A program made the position numbers and the translations under genes. Of a stretch of DNA of 64,000 nucleotides, positions 45,717 to 57,436 are shown piece after piece. The DNA comes from Saprospiraceae bacterium (GTDB lineage: Bacteria; Bacteroidota; Bacteroidia; Chitinophagales; Saprospiraceae), in assembly GCA_016719855.1 (NCBI GenBank), contig JADJYH010000005.1, positions 165,273 through 229,272 of the forward strand, written 5' to 3'. How positions within the stretch are numbered: the stretch's first letter is position 1; the number at the start of each line of letters is the position of its first letter. The notes beneath the pieces are model-generated. The model was not told where the DNA came from. It searched no databases and worked only from the letters and a program-made list of their open reading frames with translations.

Positions 45717-48065
45717 TCAATGTTGTAATTCATGCCCATCCGCAGGAAAAAACCAGACTGGGGATTGTAACGCAAAAGGTCATTGGCCGCTGCCTGTGGC
45801 AGCAGACCGGAATATTCCTGGTTGAACAGGTTGATGATTTTAAGGTAGCAATCGAAGCGATCGGTGAAGGCATACCGCAAAACGAGATCCCAGGTCCAAA
45901 ATTTTGTTTTCGGGCTGAGGCCGGAGGTGACGCCAGCATTCTTGTAGCGGATGGCATCAATGATGAGGGCTGTTTTTCGGAAAGGGTAAAAACTGTTTCG
46001 GAACGCAGGATGCGGCCATTGAATTGCGGAATGTCATAATCGGTGATATTGAACCCCACCGCCTGCAGGTTGGAGTGATCCAGGAGTAGCTAATCATGCC
46101 CTCAGCCGCTTTTTTTTCTTTGATGTTCCCGGCAAAGAACAGGCTCGCTTGTCCACCTTTGTATTTAATGGATGCCTGGTCAAGATTGGAGTAGCCGATC
46201 TGACCCAGATAAATGGAGTCGCCTAAATCCACCTGCTCAATCTGGCCATATCGAAGCAACTGGGAGGTCTTGTTGATGAACCAGGTGAGGTCGGCCCCGA
46301 CATTGCTGTCGTCAGTCTTCCAGCGGATACCGCTTTCCCAGGAGGTTGTTTTCTCAGGATCAATGTCCAATTGGGATCGGGTAACCACGGGTGTAGCCGG
46401 AGAATATACCTGGTAAGAAATACTTTGGTAATATGGATTTGGTGCCCGAAATGACGTACCCCAGGATGATCGAACGTTGATGTTCTCCGTGGTCTTCCAC
46501 AAGGCAGAAAGCCGGGGTGAGGCATTCTCAAAAAAATTGTCCGCTACCTCCTCTTCCGTTTGTCCTTCCAGTCCGATCAAGTAGGCCGAATTGTTGATGC
46601 CACACGCAAGGTTGAACCGTTTGCCATTGTAAAAAAGCTGGCTAAAGAAGTTTAATTCCATGTGCGTCGTGTATTTGGTGACAATTGGAAATGTAAGGCT
46701 GTCCAAAAGAAATTCGTTGTCAAAGCCGAATAAATTGCTTTGGCTCTCGGTCACAGGCCTGCTCAAATAGGCAGTGAATGGCCTTCCAATGGCAAGTTTT
46801 GCGTTGGCACCAGCCGTCAGCGTGATGTATTTAAGGATGCGATAGTTGCGAACGTGTTCTATCCGGCCTTCGTCCGAGTGGCCAAACATATAGCGAAGAC
46901 CATTGAGGTAACGCTCGTATAATTTGGTAAAAATCACCGATGCGCTATCTCCAGTGTCAGCTGAACGGGCGAGGGCCGCATTTTGCAGCATCAGCGTCAG
47001 CCGGTTCTGTACGGGCAGGATAGAGGAACGGGTATCAATGTTGTAGCGGATGTAGGTGAAGTCGGTTTTACGGTTCTTTTTTTCTTTTTCCTTGTAAATA
47101 TTTAGGTTGAACTTCAAGATGGCTTCCCCGGTGAAGGTCTGCGGGTTGCGGTAGGAATAGGCCACGGGGTTCAGCCCGAGTGAACTGTGGTCTCGGCGGT
47201 ACATCGTTTCCGCAGAGAGTGTGAACCGCTTGTATTTCAGGTTGAAACCAAATTTGCGGCTGAGGTGGGGTGTGTTGGTCAAAATGGGATTGTCCAAAGT
47301 GCCACCGTAATTGGGAAATTTCACATAGTTGCTGTCAAAGGAGTAGGTGGATGGCTTATAGTTGTATTCTGTATCGTAAAAAATATTACGCTTCTCAAAC
47401 AGCACATTGCTGCCGTAGGCAAAGTATTTAAAAATGCGCTTGTCCCTGCCCAGGCGCCCGCCGAACATCACGTTTACGCTGCTGTACACCCCGCCGCCGA
47501 CTGATAGGTCAGCCTGCATGAAAACGGGCTTGTCCGACTCCCTTGTGATAATGTTGATGACGCCCGCCGAGGCATCGGAACCGTAGAGGGCCGCTCCTGC
47601 ACCATAAATCACCTCGATGCGCTCGGCCTCCTTGATAGGCAGTTGCGCCCCGATGGGCATGGCGGCCACGAAGGCAGGCTTTACTGGCACGTCGTTGATG
47701 AGGATTTTGGCGTAAGTGTTGCCCTGGAGCCCCCGCATCAGGAAGGTCTCGCCCTCGGTGGCCGAACCGGGCTGGCTCACCCGGATGCCTGGCACCATCT
47801 TTAGGGCGTCAACGAGGGTTTCGTAGCCGTTGCGCCTGATTTCTTCCCGGGTGATGACGTGGCTGGAGAACGGCAAGTCCGCCGCTGCGATGGGGAAGCG
47901 ACTGCCAGAGATGATTTTTATCTTCTTACCGGGCGTTTCGAGTGGCGAGTAGATGTCCTTTTCAGCGAGATTCTCGGGGTGCAGCAATAGAGAGTCTTGC
48001 TGGGCATTGGCGAAGCCCAACGAAAAGGCAAAACAAAAAACCAGTGCGTATTTCCCAAAAACCAT
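45713..48065 (-). CDS. TonB-dependent outer-membrane receptor (frameshifted near C-terminus)
   Basis: Outer-membrane active transporter of about 780 residues. Signal peptide (ALVFCFAFSLGFANAQ), then a plug domain: FSSHVITREEIRRNGYETLV, DALKMVPGIRVSQPGS, FLMRGLQGNTYAKILINDVP, ERIEVIYGAGAALYGSDASA and GVINIITRE. The beta barrel follows, with aromatic-rich strands. The carboxypeptidase-regulatory extension common in SusC proteins is absent, so it is more like an iron/cobalamin-type receptor. Frame breaks near 46070-46090 and 45960 separate the last strands, which end FNQEYSGLLPQAA, NPQSGFFLRMGMNYNIE. Stop codon overlaps the adenylate cyclase ATG. Ligand unknown. Confidence 0.87.
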
Positions 48066-48181
48066 AAGCCAAGAATTTTAGCCGAAGGTAAAAACAAGTG
48101 TCAAAATGACGTTAATATTTTCAAATGGTTGAGCATTGGTGCGTCAAATACTGTTTCATATTCATCGGTTCCTAATTTTTC

Positions 48182-48189
48182 TACCTTTG
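48182..48189 (+). promoter_or_regulatory. TAnnTTTG -7 box upstream of the 48219 gene
   Basis: TACCTTTG, exact consensus, 29 bases before the ATG at 48219. No -33 element at the expected distance. Confidence 0.4.
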
Positions 48190-48218
48190 AAAAAATATTG
48201 GGATTTTCACAAAAAACA

Positions 48219-49885
48219 ATGATTCAAACCATGCGGCAAAACATTCTGAAAGGCTTTATTTTCTTTGCTTTTTTCTTTTTGGGCAAAAATTTGGCGACAG
48301 CCCAAACCGACTTGCCGGCCAAGCTCACCTGGGGCCCCGACAACAACGAACCCGGCAACACCGTGGCCACCAAGGTCATCGGCATTGCGCCCGACGGCTT
48401 TTATGTGCTGCGCCAAAAGTGCTTCGCAACACGAACGCCAAGCCCAAGGTTTGGGTCGAGTTCTTCAATCGGGACATGAAACTGGTGCGCTCCGAGGAGA
48501 TGGACCTCAAGTACAAGCGCAAACAACGTGACTTCGAAAACGTGCTCTACCTTGGCGGAAAGCTCTACCTCCTCAGCTCGTTCAACAACACCGCCAAGAA
48601 GCGCAATTACCTCTTCAAGCAGGAACTCAGCACCAAGTCGCTGGTGCCGGGCAAGACCCTGGACATGGTCTGCGAGACCGAGGCACGCAACAAGGAAGTG
48701 GAGGGCACGTTCGCCTACAGCATTTCAAAGGATAGTTCTAAGTTGTTGATTTACAACGAATTGCCTTATGAAAAAAAAGACCCGGAGCGATTTGGCTTTC
48801 GGGTTTTTGACCAAAATTTCCAGCTCGCTTGGGAGAAAAATATTGTGCTACCCTACAACGACGACAAGTTCACCGTGGAGGAGTACCGGGTGGACAACGA
48901 GGGCAATGTCTTTTTGCTCGGCGTACTGTACGAGGACGATGCCAAGTGGCGTCGCCGGGGCAGCCCGACTTACAAGTACATCGTGCTGGCCTACATGGAC
49001 AACGGCACGGCCTTCGAGGAGTACCGCATTGACCTTGCGGACAAGTTCATCACCGACCTGACCTTCCGTATCGGCAACGACGGCAAGTTGGTTTTTTCCG
49101 GTTTTTACTCGGAACGGGGCACCTACAGCGTCAAGGGCACCTATTTTTTCCACCTCGACCCGAAGAGCCGGGCCGTCCAGGACCGCAAGGCAACGGAGTT
49201 TGACTTCAACTTTCTAACGGCGTTCATGTCCGACCGCAACAAGCAGAAAGCACTGGAGGCCGTGGAGAAAAACGACACCCGAAAAGCACCGGAACTATAC
49301 GACTACTCCCTTGATGAACTTATTTTGCGCAGCGATGGCGGTGCGGTGCTGGTGGCCGAGCAGTACTTCGTGGAGCAGGAGAACTATCGCAATTCGCCCT
49401 ACGGCCTATACCCGTACTATTCGCCGTTTTACGACCCGTTCTACTACAACCGCTACGGCCAGACACAAACGGACTACTACTACCACTACAACGACATCAT
49501 CGTAGTGAACATCAGCCCCACCGGCGAAATCGAGTGGTCGGCACGCATACCCAAGCGCCAGGAGACCCGCAACGACGGCGGCTACTACTCCAGCTACGCC
49601 ATGGCCACCACCCGTGACGGGTTCTTTTTCCTTTTCAACGACGATAGCCGCAACTTCGGCAGGGACGACGGCAAGCTCTACACCTACACCGGCGGCAACA
49701 ACAGCGTGGTAGCCCTCGCACAGGTGAACATCAAGGGCGAGGTAAGTGTCGCTCCGCTCACCTCGAACCGTGATGCGGGCGTCACGGTCCGACCGAAAAT
49801 GTGCAAGCAAATCGGCAAACGGGAAATGGCGGTGCTCGGCGAGCGGGGCCGGGGATACCGGTTTGGGAGCTTGAAGTTTGAGTGA
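48219..49885 (+). CDS. Uncharacterised secreted beta-propeller-like protein (one frameshift)
   Basis: Exported protein of about 555 residues, family not recognised. Signal peptide MRQNILKGFIFFAFFFLGKN with cleavage after ATAQ. An indel near 48415 separates IGIAPDGFYVLRQK from the long second frame starting KPKVWVEFFNRDMKLVRSEE. Repeated strands such as NVLYLGGKLYLLSSFNN, VDNEGNVFLLGVLYEDDAKW and NDGKLVFSGFYSERGTYSVK suggest a propeller built from about 45-60-residue blades. A tyrosine-rich stretch (PYGLYPYYSPFYDPFYYNRY) lies at ~395. No T9SS sorting domain at the C-terminus. Divergent from the TonB receptor. Confidence 0.7.
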
Positions 49886-49943
49886 AAAGATTTGAAAACT
49901 GGGTAATTTTCTCGAAATTGCAACCAAAATAAAAGTCAAGACC

Positions 49944-50507
49944 ATGTTGGTAGCGAGCAAAAAAATAACAGTCGAGGATTTCCTTAAAATGGATTTTGAG
50001 GGTGAAGACGCATACTATGAACTCATCAATGGCGAAATCGTGAAAAAAGCTGCACCCTCCCCACGGCATCAGCACTCCACTGGAAGGCTATTTGCCAAAA
50101 TGTTGAACCATGCCCTGGATAAAAACTTGGGCGAAATATTTACAGCCCCCTTGGATGTCTTTTTGGACGAATACAGCCACGTCCAGCCAGACATTCTCTT
50201 CATTTCCAAAGAAAACCAAGGCATAATTGACTACAAGGACGGCATACTCGGCGTACCCGACCTCATCGTGGAGGTCATCTCCCCCGGCTCGTTTGCCATT
50301 GACCGTTTTGATAAAAAAAGGGCCTACGAGAAAGCTGGGGTGCGGGAATATTGGCTCGTTGACCCGAACAACCTGTCGGTAGAGATTTACAAAAACATCG
50401 GCCAGCTATTTGAGTTGGCTCAGGTAGCCTCCGAAGCAGGCAAAGTGCAGTCCACCATTTTGGAAGGCTTTGAATTGGACATTCAATCGCTTTTCATCGC
50501 TGGGTAA
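49944..50507 (+). CDS. Uma2-family (DUF820) putative restriction endonuclease-like protein
   Basis: PD-(D/E)xK nuclease-fold protein of 187 residues. Family marks: YYELINGEIVKKAAPSPRHQ near residue 25-45, then HVQPDILFISKENQGI, the catalytic-type GVPDLIVEVISPGSFAIDRF (Asp and Glu-x-x) and KRAYEKAGVREYWLVDPNNL with Lys. The full Uma2 signature is intact. Biological role of the family is poorly known; they are often numerous in environmental genomes. Its stop is only two bases from the next start, so it may share a transcript with the DNA alkyltransferase. Confidence 0.9.
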   Translation: MLVASKKITVEDFLKMDFEGEDAYYELINGEIVKKAAPSPRHQHSTGRLFAKMLNHALDKNLGEIFTAPLDVFLDEYSHVQPDILFISKENQGIIDYKDGILGVPDLIVEVISPGSFAIDRFDKKRAYEKAGVREYWLVDPNNLSVEIYKNIGQLFELAQVASEAGKVQSTILEGFELDIQSLFIAG

Positions 50508-50509
50508 AA

Positions 50510-51008
50510 ATGCTCCACCGCTTCCACTACCATTCCCCCTTCGGGCTGCTTCAAAATAGAGGCGAACGACCATGCCATCACCTCGGTGCAACTGCTTCAA
50601 AACCAGGAAGTTCCGCCAGAGGATTGGCAGGATGGGCCAGAACACATCGTCGAGGCCGTTCGGCAAATGAGCGAGTACTTCCACCGCCAACGCACAGAGT
50701 TCGACCTGCCCTTGGATTTCTCGGAAGGCACGGCCTTCAACCAAAGTGTTTGGCGGCAGCTCCTGAAAATCCCCTACGGCCACACCACCAGTTACTCGGC
50801 CATTGCGAAGCAAATCAACAACCCCGACGCCGTGCGGGCAGTCGGGCTGGCCAACCGCTCCAATCCCATCGCCATTATCGTGCCCTGCCATCGGGTCATC
50901 GCCAAGGACGGCGACCTGCAAGGCTATTTCTACGGCCTCGACATGAAGCGGAAACTGCTGGAACTGGAAAACCCGATGAGCTACGGGGAGCAGGGGAGCT
51001 TGTTTTGA
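50510..51008 (+). CDS. ogt: Methylated-DNA--protein-cysteine S-methyltransferase (one frameshift)
   Basis: Suicide DNA-repair protein that takes O6-methyl groups from guanine onto a Cys. The active-site motif IVPCHRVIAKDG is at residue ~135, preceded by FNQSVWRQLLKIPYGHTTSY, SAIAKQINNPDAVRAVGLAN and RSNPIAI, the DNA-binding helix-turn-helix with its Arg finger. An extra A near 50553 breaks the frame; corrected, the N-terminus reads MLHRFHYHSPFGLLQIEAND from ATG 50510, about 165 residues. Kynureninase follows 13 bases downstream. Confidence 0.92.
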
Positions 51009-51021
51009 TTATTTTTGCGCC

Positions 51022-52317
51022 ATGAACTTCCAACCCACCTTCGCCTACGCCCAACAACTCGACAAAGCTGACCCCCTCAGTGGCTATCGCCAGCGCTTTT
51101 ATTTTCCAAAGCACAACGGCAAAAACGTGCTCTACTTCACCGGAAACTCCCTCGGCCTACAGCCGCACGGCGTGGAAAAAGCGCTTCGCCGAGAACTGAA
51201 GCAGTGGCGGGAGCACGGCGTCGAGGGCCATTTCCGGGGCGAAATGCCTTGGATGCACTACCACAAATTCCTACAGCCGCAGAGTGCCCGACTCGTTGGG
51301 GCATTGGAGTCGGAGGTGGTGGTGATGAACACGCTGACGACCAACCTTCACCTGCTCATGGCCTCGTTTTACCGTCCCACGAAACAGCGCTACAAAATCG
51401 TGATGGAGGCAGGGGCCTTCCCATCTGATATGTACGCCATGGAAACGCAGGTACGCTGGCACGGCTTCGACCCCGCCGAGGCTGTGGTGGAAGTTTCACC
51501 CAGGGCAGGGGAGGAGACCCTGCGCACCGAGGACATCCTCGCCACCATCGAACAGCACGGCGAGTCGGTAGCGGTGGTCATGTTCAGCGGGGTGAACTAC
51601 TACACCGGACAGTTTTTTGACCTAAAAAAAATTACGGAAAAGGCACACAGCGTGGGCGCTTACGCTGGTTTCGACTTGGCACATGCTGCCGGAAACCTGC
51701 CGCTCCGGCTCCACGATTGGGGTGTGGACTTTGCCTGCTGGTGCAGCTACAAGTACCTGAACAGCAGTCCCGGCGGACCCAGCGGCATTTTTTGTCCATG
51801 AAAAACACGGCAACGAACCCTCGCTCCCCCGCTTTGGTGGTTGGTGTGGACACGATGAAAGCAGTCGGTTTCAGATGAAAAAAGGCTTCATCCCGATGCC
51901 TGGCGCAGCGGGTTGGCAACTGAGCAACGCCCAGATTTTCAGCATGGCAGCCCACAAGGTCAGCCTCGACATGTTCGACGAGGTGGGCATGGACGCTCTG
52001 CGGGAAAAGAGCCTGAAAATGACCGCCTACTTGGAGTTTTTGATTGAAAACCTGAACGTAGTTGGCAGTGCGCAGTTGGCGGTCAGCCCGTCACCCGATT
52101 CAATATTATCACCCCGAAGAACCCCGATGAGCGGGGTGCGCAGCTTTCCATTTTAACTGGAAACGAAGGCAAAAAACTGTTCGATTACCTGACCGAGAAC
52201 GCGGTCATTGCCGACTGGCGGGAGCCGAACGTCATTCGGGTAGCGCCCGTGCCACTGTACAATAGCTTCAAGGATTGCTGGCGGTTGGCGGATTTGCTGG
52301 GGAAGTTTGGGGGGTAG
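51022..52317 (+). CDS. kynU: Kynureninase (three frameshifts)
   Basis: PLP enzyme of tryptophan catabolism that cleaves kynurenine to anthranilate and alanine (and 3-hydroxykynurenine likewise). Corrected length about 430 residues. Visible: YFTGNSLGLQPHGVEKALRR, VVVMNTLTTNLHLLMASFYR, FPSDMYAMETQVRWHG, MFSGVNYYTGQFFDLKKITE, FDLAHAAGNLPL with the PLP-binding Asp, the Schiff-base Lys in ACWCSYKYLNSSPGGPSG, FIPMPGAAGWQLSNAQI, and the end DWREPNVIRVAPVPLYNSFK. Frame changes fall at about 51798, 51850 and 52085. All conserved regions survive, so I read it as one functional gene damaged by sequence errors, but real decay is not excluded. Confidence 0.85.
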
Positions 52318-52337
52318 TTTAGGTTTTGGGCTAACTT

Positions 52338-55054
52338 TTAGCTTTTAATGAGTTTCCTAAAAACGATACTGCCATCAGCTTGGAGATGAATCGTGTAAAC
52401 TCCAGCAGGCCAATTTAACACATCCACACGAAGCACATTTTTCCCTGGAGGATAAAATTCGCCTTCGGCAATCTTTGCCACCAGCCTACCAAGGGGGTCA
52501 AGCACTTGGATGTGCAGGGGCGTCGCACCCAACAGTGGAACTTCTACATAAAACTCGTTGCTCGTAGGGTTGGGGAACACCCTTAAAGCAATTGCATTTT
52601 CCAATTCGTTAGTGGCGTTGGGGGAAGGAATCAATTGTATCGCAAGCGTGAAGAGGCATCCAAACTGTGTAGTATCATAAGTCACTTGCCAATAAGGCTC
52701 GGTTACGACAGTGCCATCAAGCGCTACATATCCATAAGGCACCATTGCCCAACCTTCTCCAAATTCCTCTGGATGAACAATAACCTCAGCCATCACCAGG
52801 CTATCGCATCCAAACTGGTTTGTAAGAATCTGTTGCTCCGCAAATTCGCCCGCATCGTCATAAACGGTTCCGGTTAGCGGGCTGGCCTCATGCTGGCATA
52901 GTTCGATGGTAGTGGAGGTGGTGTCTGATTGTAATGCGGTAATATTATAGACAACTGCAGTGTCCATTCCTGCAAGCGTTACGATGATGCTTGTATCGGA
53001 CAGAATGAGCACGCCGCCTACGGTTTGTCCTGTGCATACGGCTGTGTCAATCGTTAAGCTATCAGCGTTTGCCAGGATAATGGCAGCTTGTATATCAGAT
53101 GTGGCAACCCGCCAAATAGTGTGGGGGTCGGCTGCAAAGAAGTAGCCATCGTTTTCGAAATAGTAATTGGCATAAACGGGTACTTCCAGCAAGTCCCAAT
53201 TTGTGCCATCATCCGCTGTGACGAGCATATGGACGAAATCGCCGGGGACAGGAAGAACCGATGGATGATCAACGCTATGACTCATCAGCAACAAACCGTC
53301 GTCCATACCATAGCTTGCAAAGTATTCATTTGGAGGAGGTGTTTGTATTACGTGCGGAAAAGCCTGTCCGGTTTGTTGCCAGGTAGCGCCCAAATCAAGG
53401 CTGACAAAAACACCGGATTCACCTGAGGCTATCACCTTGCCGTTGTATAAATCCAACTGATCAAGTTTCATGTTTAAAAAGCCCTGCGAATGCCAGGTGA
53501 CGCCCAAATCGTGCGAGTAAGTAATATCATAACTCTGAGTTGTGGTATTGTAAGTCAAGGCCACCATGCTGTCTCCTGACATCACATAATCGAAAACAAG
53601 CCCAAGAGGTGGTTGGATGTTGTACCATGTATCACCATCATCATTTGAGGCGATGAAATGTGTGAAGCCATTGTAGGAAATGATTCGGTTTCCGTAGCTC
53701 CTTGGAGGAGCGAAGTTGTTGAACAAGGCACTCGGCAACAAATGCCAGGTTGCCCCTTCGTCATCCGAGCGGATAAGCTGCTTTGTAGAACCTATGGTAT
53801 TTACCACGGCAAACAGCTTATCGTTGTGGTGCAGAAACCAAAGGATTCCCTCATCGGGGTTTGCCTGCGCCACTGCATCAAAAAGGCTTGGGTTAACGTA
53901 AAACGACCAGTTTAGTCCATTGTCGCTGGAGCGAAAAACAGCATAGTCGCTGTTGCTGATGGCCAATAAATCATTGCCAGCTTTAATGAAACTGTCGTAA
54001 TAAAAACCTTCCGCCTCCATCCCGTATGATTTTACCTCCCATGATGTGCCATCGTCCAAAGAGCGGTAGGTGAGGTTACCGTAACCGCAGAGAAAGATTT
54101 CGTCGCCAAACACGTCAAAGCTGTGTATCCTCTGATAATCATAAGCTGGCGCAAAAACCGTGTCCCAAGCCGTCAGGTTGGTATTAGTGGCCTTTAGTAT
54201 CTCGCCTTCATAATAAGCTTGATAATAGACATCATCCTCGATGACTCGAAACTTGCCGAACATTGAGTTGGGCTGGGTGACCCAATCCAGGCCGCCATCT
54301 ATCGAAATGTGTAGTTCTGAATGCAGTATATGCCTGGAAATGGTACCGTTAGCATAAAACACATTGGGAGAATAGCCAGGAGCGGGCAGCACAATTTTAC
54401 GGCATCAGAAAAATCGGCTTGCTGGCCCACGTAAAGCGTATCCTGGTGGGTGCAGTAGGCGGTGTTGCCTTCGAAAAACAATTGAGCAACCTTTACAGTC
54501 GTCAAATCGAACCAGGTCTGTCCGTTGTCGGTGCTGTACTTTGCTATGGGCGTGAAGCCACCCGAACTGAGGTATTCCCTGTAGACAAAATACAGCGTCC
54601 CATCTTCTTTCCTTTGCAAGCCTTGCACAGCAAGCCAATTGCAGCCGTAGCAATTCTCATATAGCGCCAAGACCTGTGGTGTTTCAAAATTCTGACCGCC
54701 ATCTGATGACCGCAGGAGGTCAATAGCAATGTACTCGACGGCGTTGGCGTCATAAGTTCTGTGGGTCTGGATGACGAACACCATATCCCCAGACACCAAC
54801 AAATTCCTGGTGGTATTGGTGGGCAAGTTGGTCATTTGCACCCATTGTTCACCGTTGTCAACCGACTTGAACAGGCCGTGGGAAGTAGCAGCATAAACCC
54901 GGTTGCTGCTTTTGGCATATTGATAAACAAAGGTAGGCACCCCTCCCATTCTTTGCCATAGTGGCTGTATTGTGTCGAGCGGAAAAAATTGAGCCCATGT
55001 GGTGGATGGACCTAAGCTAAATGCCAATAAGGCAAAGAGTAGGACTTTTTTCAT
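52338..55054 (-). CDS. Secreted T9SS type A protein with BNR/sortilin-like repeats (one frameshift)
   Basis: Secreted protein of about 900 residues. Signal peptide MKKVLLFALLAFSLGPSTTW before AQ. Through residues ~25-600 it carries BNR/Asp-box-type repeats, e.g. FKSVDNGEQWVQMTNL, LRSSDGGQNFETPQVL, YSTDNGQTWFDLTT, FRSSDNGLNWSFYVN and IRSDDEGATWHLLPSA, as in sialidase-like or photosystem II stability-factor-like propellers. A region with CTGQTVGGVLILSD and ELCQHEASPL follows. The C-terminus LRVFPNPTSNEFYVEVPLLG...WPAGVYTIHLQ is a type A sorting domain. One indel at about 54392 joins QADFSDAVKIV to LPAPGYSPNVFYAN. No enzymatic residues were identified. Confidence 0.87.
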
Positions 55055-55117
55055 GAGGTTCTGTTTTTTAATAGTGCAGTTAAAGCAAACATTTCACCGT
55101 GTAATATAAGCTCTAAT

Positions 55118-55738
55118 TTAAAGCTGCACCACCCGAATATTCCGCCACCTTACCTTAATCCCACCTCCGTCGTGTATCTGCAAGGCAATAATCCCATCCG
55201 CCTGCCCGATTTTTTCATCCTTTAGCGTAATCATTTCTATGCCGTTCAGGTAGGTTGTCACCTCGTCGCCGACGCAGCGCACTCGCATGGTGTTCCACTC
55301 GTTTTCCTTCAACATTTCCTCCAAGGAAGGGATGGGCTGAATGAGCCAGCCACGTCCGTAGCTCTCGTAAATGCCACCCGTGTGCTGCCCTTTCGGCGCT
55401 ACTTCAGCCTGCCAGCCCGTGATTTTCGTGCCTTCGATGCTGGAGCGGAAGAACACCCCGCTGTTGCCGTTGGCCTCCTGTTTGAACTCCAGCGTCAGGT
55501 CGAAATCCTTGAATTTTTGCTCGGTGCCAAGGTAGCCGTACTCCTTGTACATGCCGCTCTCGCAGACTAGCATGCCGTCTTCGACGTACCATTTTTCACG
55601 ACCGTAGTTGACCCAGCCGGTGAGGTCCTTGCCGTTGAAGAGGGAGATGGACTTGTCGTCGGCAGCTGCTTTTTTGGTCGTATCGCAGGCCGTGAAAACA
55701 CAAGCAAAAAGCAGGAGGAGAAGTAGGAAGTGTCGCAT
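55118..55738 (-). CDS. DUF1080 (3-keto-disaccharide hydrolase-like) lipoprotein
   Basis: Exported protein of 206 residues with a concanavalin-like beta-sandwich. Lipoprotein signal MRHFLLLLLLFACVFTACDT; then SISLFNGKDLTGWVNYGREK, the usual DUF1080 opening, VEDGMLVCES, FKDFDLTLEFKQEANGNSGV, FFRSSIEGTKITGWQAEV and ITLQIHDGGG-like ALQIHDGGGIKVRWRNIRV. Members of this fold hydrolyse 3-keto-glycosides produced by oxidoreductases of the Gfo/Idh/MocA group, a member of which is encoded at 60078-61364. Function here is by family only. Confidence 0.9.
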   Translation of the reverse strand: MRHFLLLLLLFACVFTACDTTKKAAADDKSISLFNGKDLTGWVNYGREKWYVEDGMLVCESGMYKEYGYLGTEQKFKDFDLTLEFKQEANGNSGVFFRSSIEGTKITGWQAEVAPKGQHTGGIYESYGRGWLIQPIPSLEEMLKENEWNTMRVRCVGDEVTTYLNGIEMITLKDEKIGQADGIIALQIHDGGGIKVRWRNIRVVQL

Positions 55739-55763
55739 TGCAGTTTTGTAAATTGATGAACTG

Positions 55764-55771
55764 CAAAGCTA
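55764..55771 (-). promoter_or_regulatory. TAnnTTTG -7 box for the DUF1080 gene
   Basis: Minus strand TAGCTTTG, exact consensus, 25 bases before the ATG at 55738. No clear -33. Confidence 0.4.
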
Positions 55772-55787
55772 ATTGTTCAGGCCCAGC

Positions 55788-55820
55788 AGATTTCCGAAAT
55801 CTTCAAGATTTCGGAAATCT
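55788..55820. repeat. Perfect 15-base hairpin at the methyltransferase stop codon
   Basis: AGATTTCCGAAATCT, loop TCA, AGATTTCGGAAATCT. It begins at the methyltransferase stop (55819-55821). Without a following T-run it may act as an mRNA-end structure and not a classic terminator. Confidence 0.75.
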
Positions 55821-57436
55821 ATCCATCGGCCTTCGCCAGCAGGTTGATACTCACCGTCGCCAGGTCCGAATTGGGGAACTTGCTGAAATATTGCGGCACC
55901 ACCGTCAGCCCTGCCTCCTTCACCACTTTGTGGAACACCTCGATTTCGACGATGTACTGGTCGCTAAAGCCGTGCGTGGCATCGTAGGCGGTCACGGCAG
56001 TCTTGCCGATGTTGGGCGGCCAGCGCCGGGCCAATCGTGTGCAGCTCGATGACGAGTAGTCCGAATTTGCCCACGTAGGGCGTCCATTTTCGGAAATGCT
56101 CGGCGAGGTTGTCCTCCACCAGGTTGTTGGGAATGCGCTGCCCCCGGTGCGCAAATGCGCCAGTGGACCCGCTCACCCTTCCCTCGACGGGATGCGCAGG
56201 TGCCTCCCAAATCCGGTTGTGGTCGAGGAAGGTGCGCACGTTGAGCAGGTCGGCGAGGTGGATGCCGTAGTCTTCGAGCAGGTCGGTGGCCAGCAGGTCG
56301 GGCCTGCCGATGTCGCCCCAGACGACCTTCGCCCAGATGTCCGCTTGGATGAGGTTGTTGCGGGTGACCCGCAGCGCCGCCTTGTTGAAGTCGGCCCCGA
56401 CGAGGAACAGCGGGTGCTCGGCCAGCATCTCGCCCCGCAGCGTCCGCTGCTCGATGACCTCGTAGATGTGCTTGAGGAATGCCCCGTTGCCGCAGCCCAT
56501 GTCCAGGATGCCCTTTGGTTGCTCCGCAATGGGCCGGTTGAACAGCCCGATGATGACCTCGTCCACCTTCTTGAAGTACGAGGCATGGGCACCGCCGCTG
56601 CCCCAGACGTTCATCTCCCGGTCAACGTGCAGCTCTGGTGCGCCTTCCGGCACGTCACGCAGCAGGTTGGGGTTGCCAAAAATCAGTTCGTCCAGCTTGC
56701 GCAACATCGGGATGTACGATACTGTGACGCCGTAGGCACTGGCCCGCTGTGCCAGGAACAGTCCCTTTTCCGTGAAGCGGTACGTCTCGTTTTTTTGCGA
56801 AAACCAACCGAGGTGTACGAACATGTCGAGCAGTTCCTTGAAGCTTTCAGGGTCCTTGTGGTACTCGTCCGGTCGGAACGACGCCTCCATGAAGTACTTG
56901 TGGAACATGCCGCCCATGCCGAGGTGAACCACCGTCGGGCCTACCAGGATGCCTTCGATATGCTTCAAAACCTGATGCTCCACGGCTTGGATTTTTTCAT
57001 CGTCGGAATGCGGGAGGCCGTAGTTGTTCCGGTATTTTTCAAAAATGGATTTGAGCACCCGAAACGGTTCGACGTTGAAACGGCGGTTGTGATATTTTTC
57101 GCTGAGGCGAAGCAACGCCACCACATCGGCGTAGAGGGACACCAAACCAAAAGCCGTTTCGCTGGTGTCTGTGAGCGAGTAAGTTATTTTGTCGGTGGCA
57201 TTGTCCAGGTGTTGGCGAAGCCAGCCCTGCGAGCAAAGCACCCGAAGTGCCACGTTGAGGTAGCCTTCGTTGGCCTTGAACATTGCTGTCAGTTCCGTTA
57301 GGTCGGCTTCTTTTGCTTGGAGCAAATAGGTCAGCACGCCTTTTTCGTGCAGGGCGAAGGCGGTCGGGGCAGTCACGATGCCATCGAGGTGCCTGAAAAT
57401 TTCCTCTCGGAGCAGGTGGTTTTCTTTTTTGAGCAT
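55819..57436 (-). CDS. Class I SAM-dependent methyltransferase, large two-domain form (one frameshift)
   Basis: Methyltransferase of about 538 residues. The N-terminal half (1-~260) is helical with winged-helix-like features (LTELTAMFKANEGYLNVALR, VLCSQGWLRQHLD; MFVHLGWFSQKNETYRFTEK), as in O-methyltransferases with dimerisation domains and in polyketide-type methyltransferases. The SAM-binding motif ILDMGCGNGAFLKHIYE is at ~315, with LVGADFNKAALRVTRNNLIQ (motif II) and VVWGDIGRPDLLATDLLED (motif III). An indel near 56010 separates ELHTIGP from NIGKTAVTAYDATHGFSDQY, FHKVVKEAGLTVVPQYFSKF. Substrate unknown; no polyketide genes adjoin. Confidence 0.8.

Noticed and set aside
51022..52317. Kynureninase as a true pseudogene
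   Set aside because: All conserved regions survive and the breaks are single-base; neighbours have similar breaks, so sequence error is favoured.
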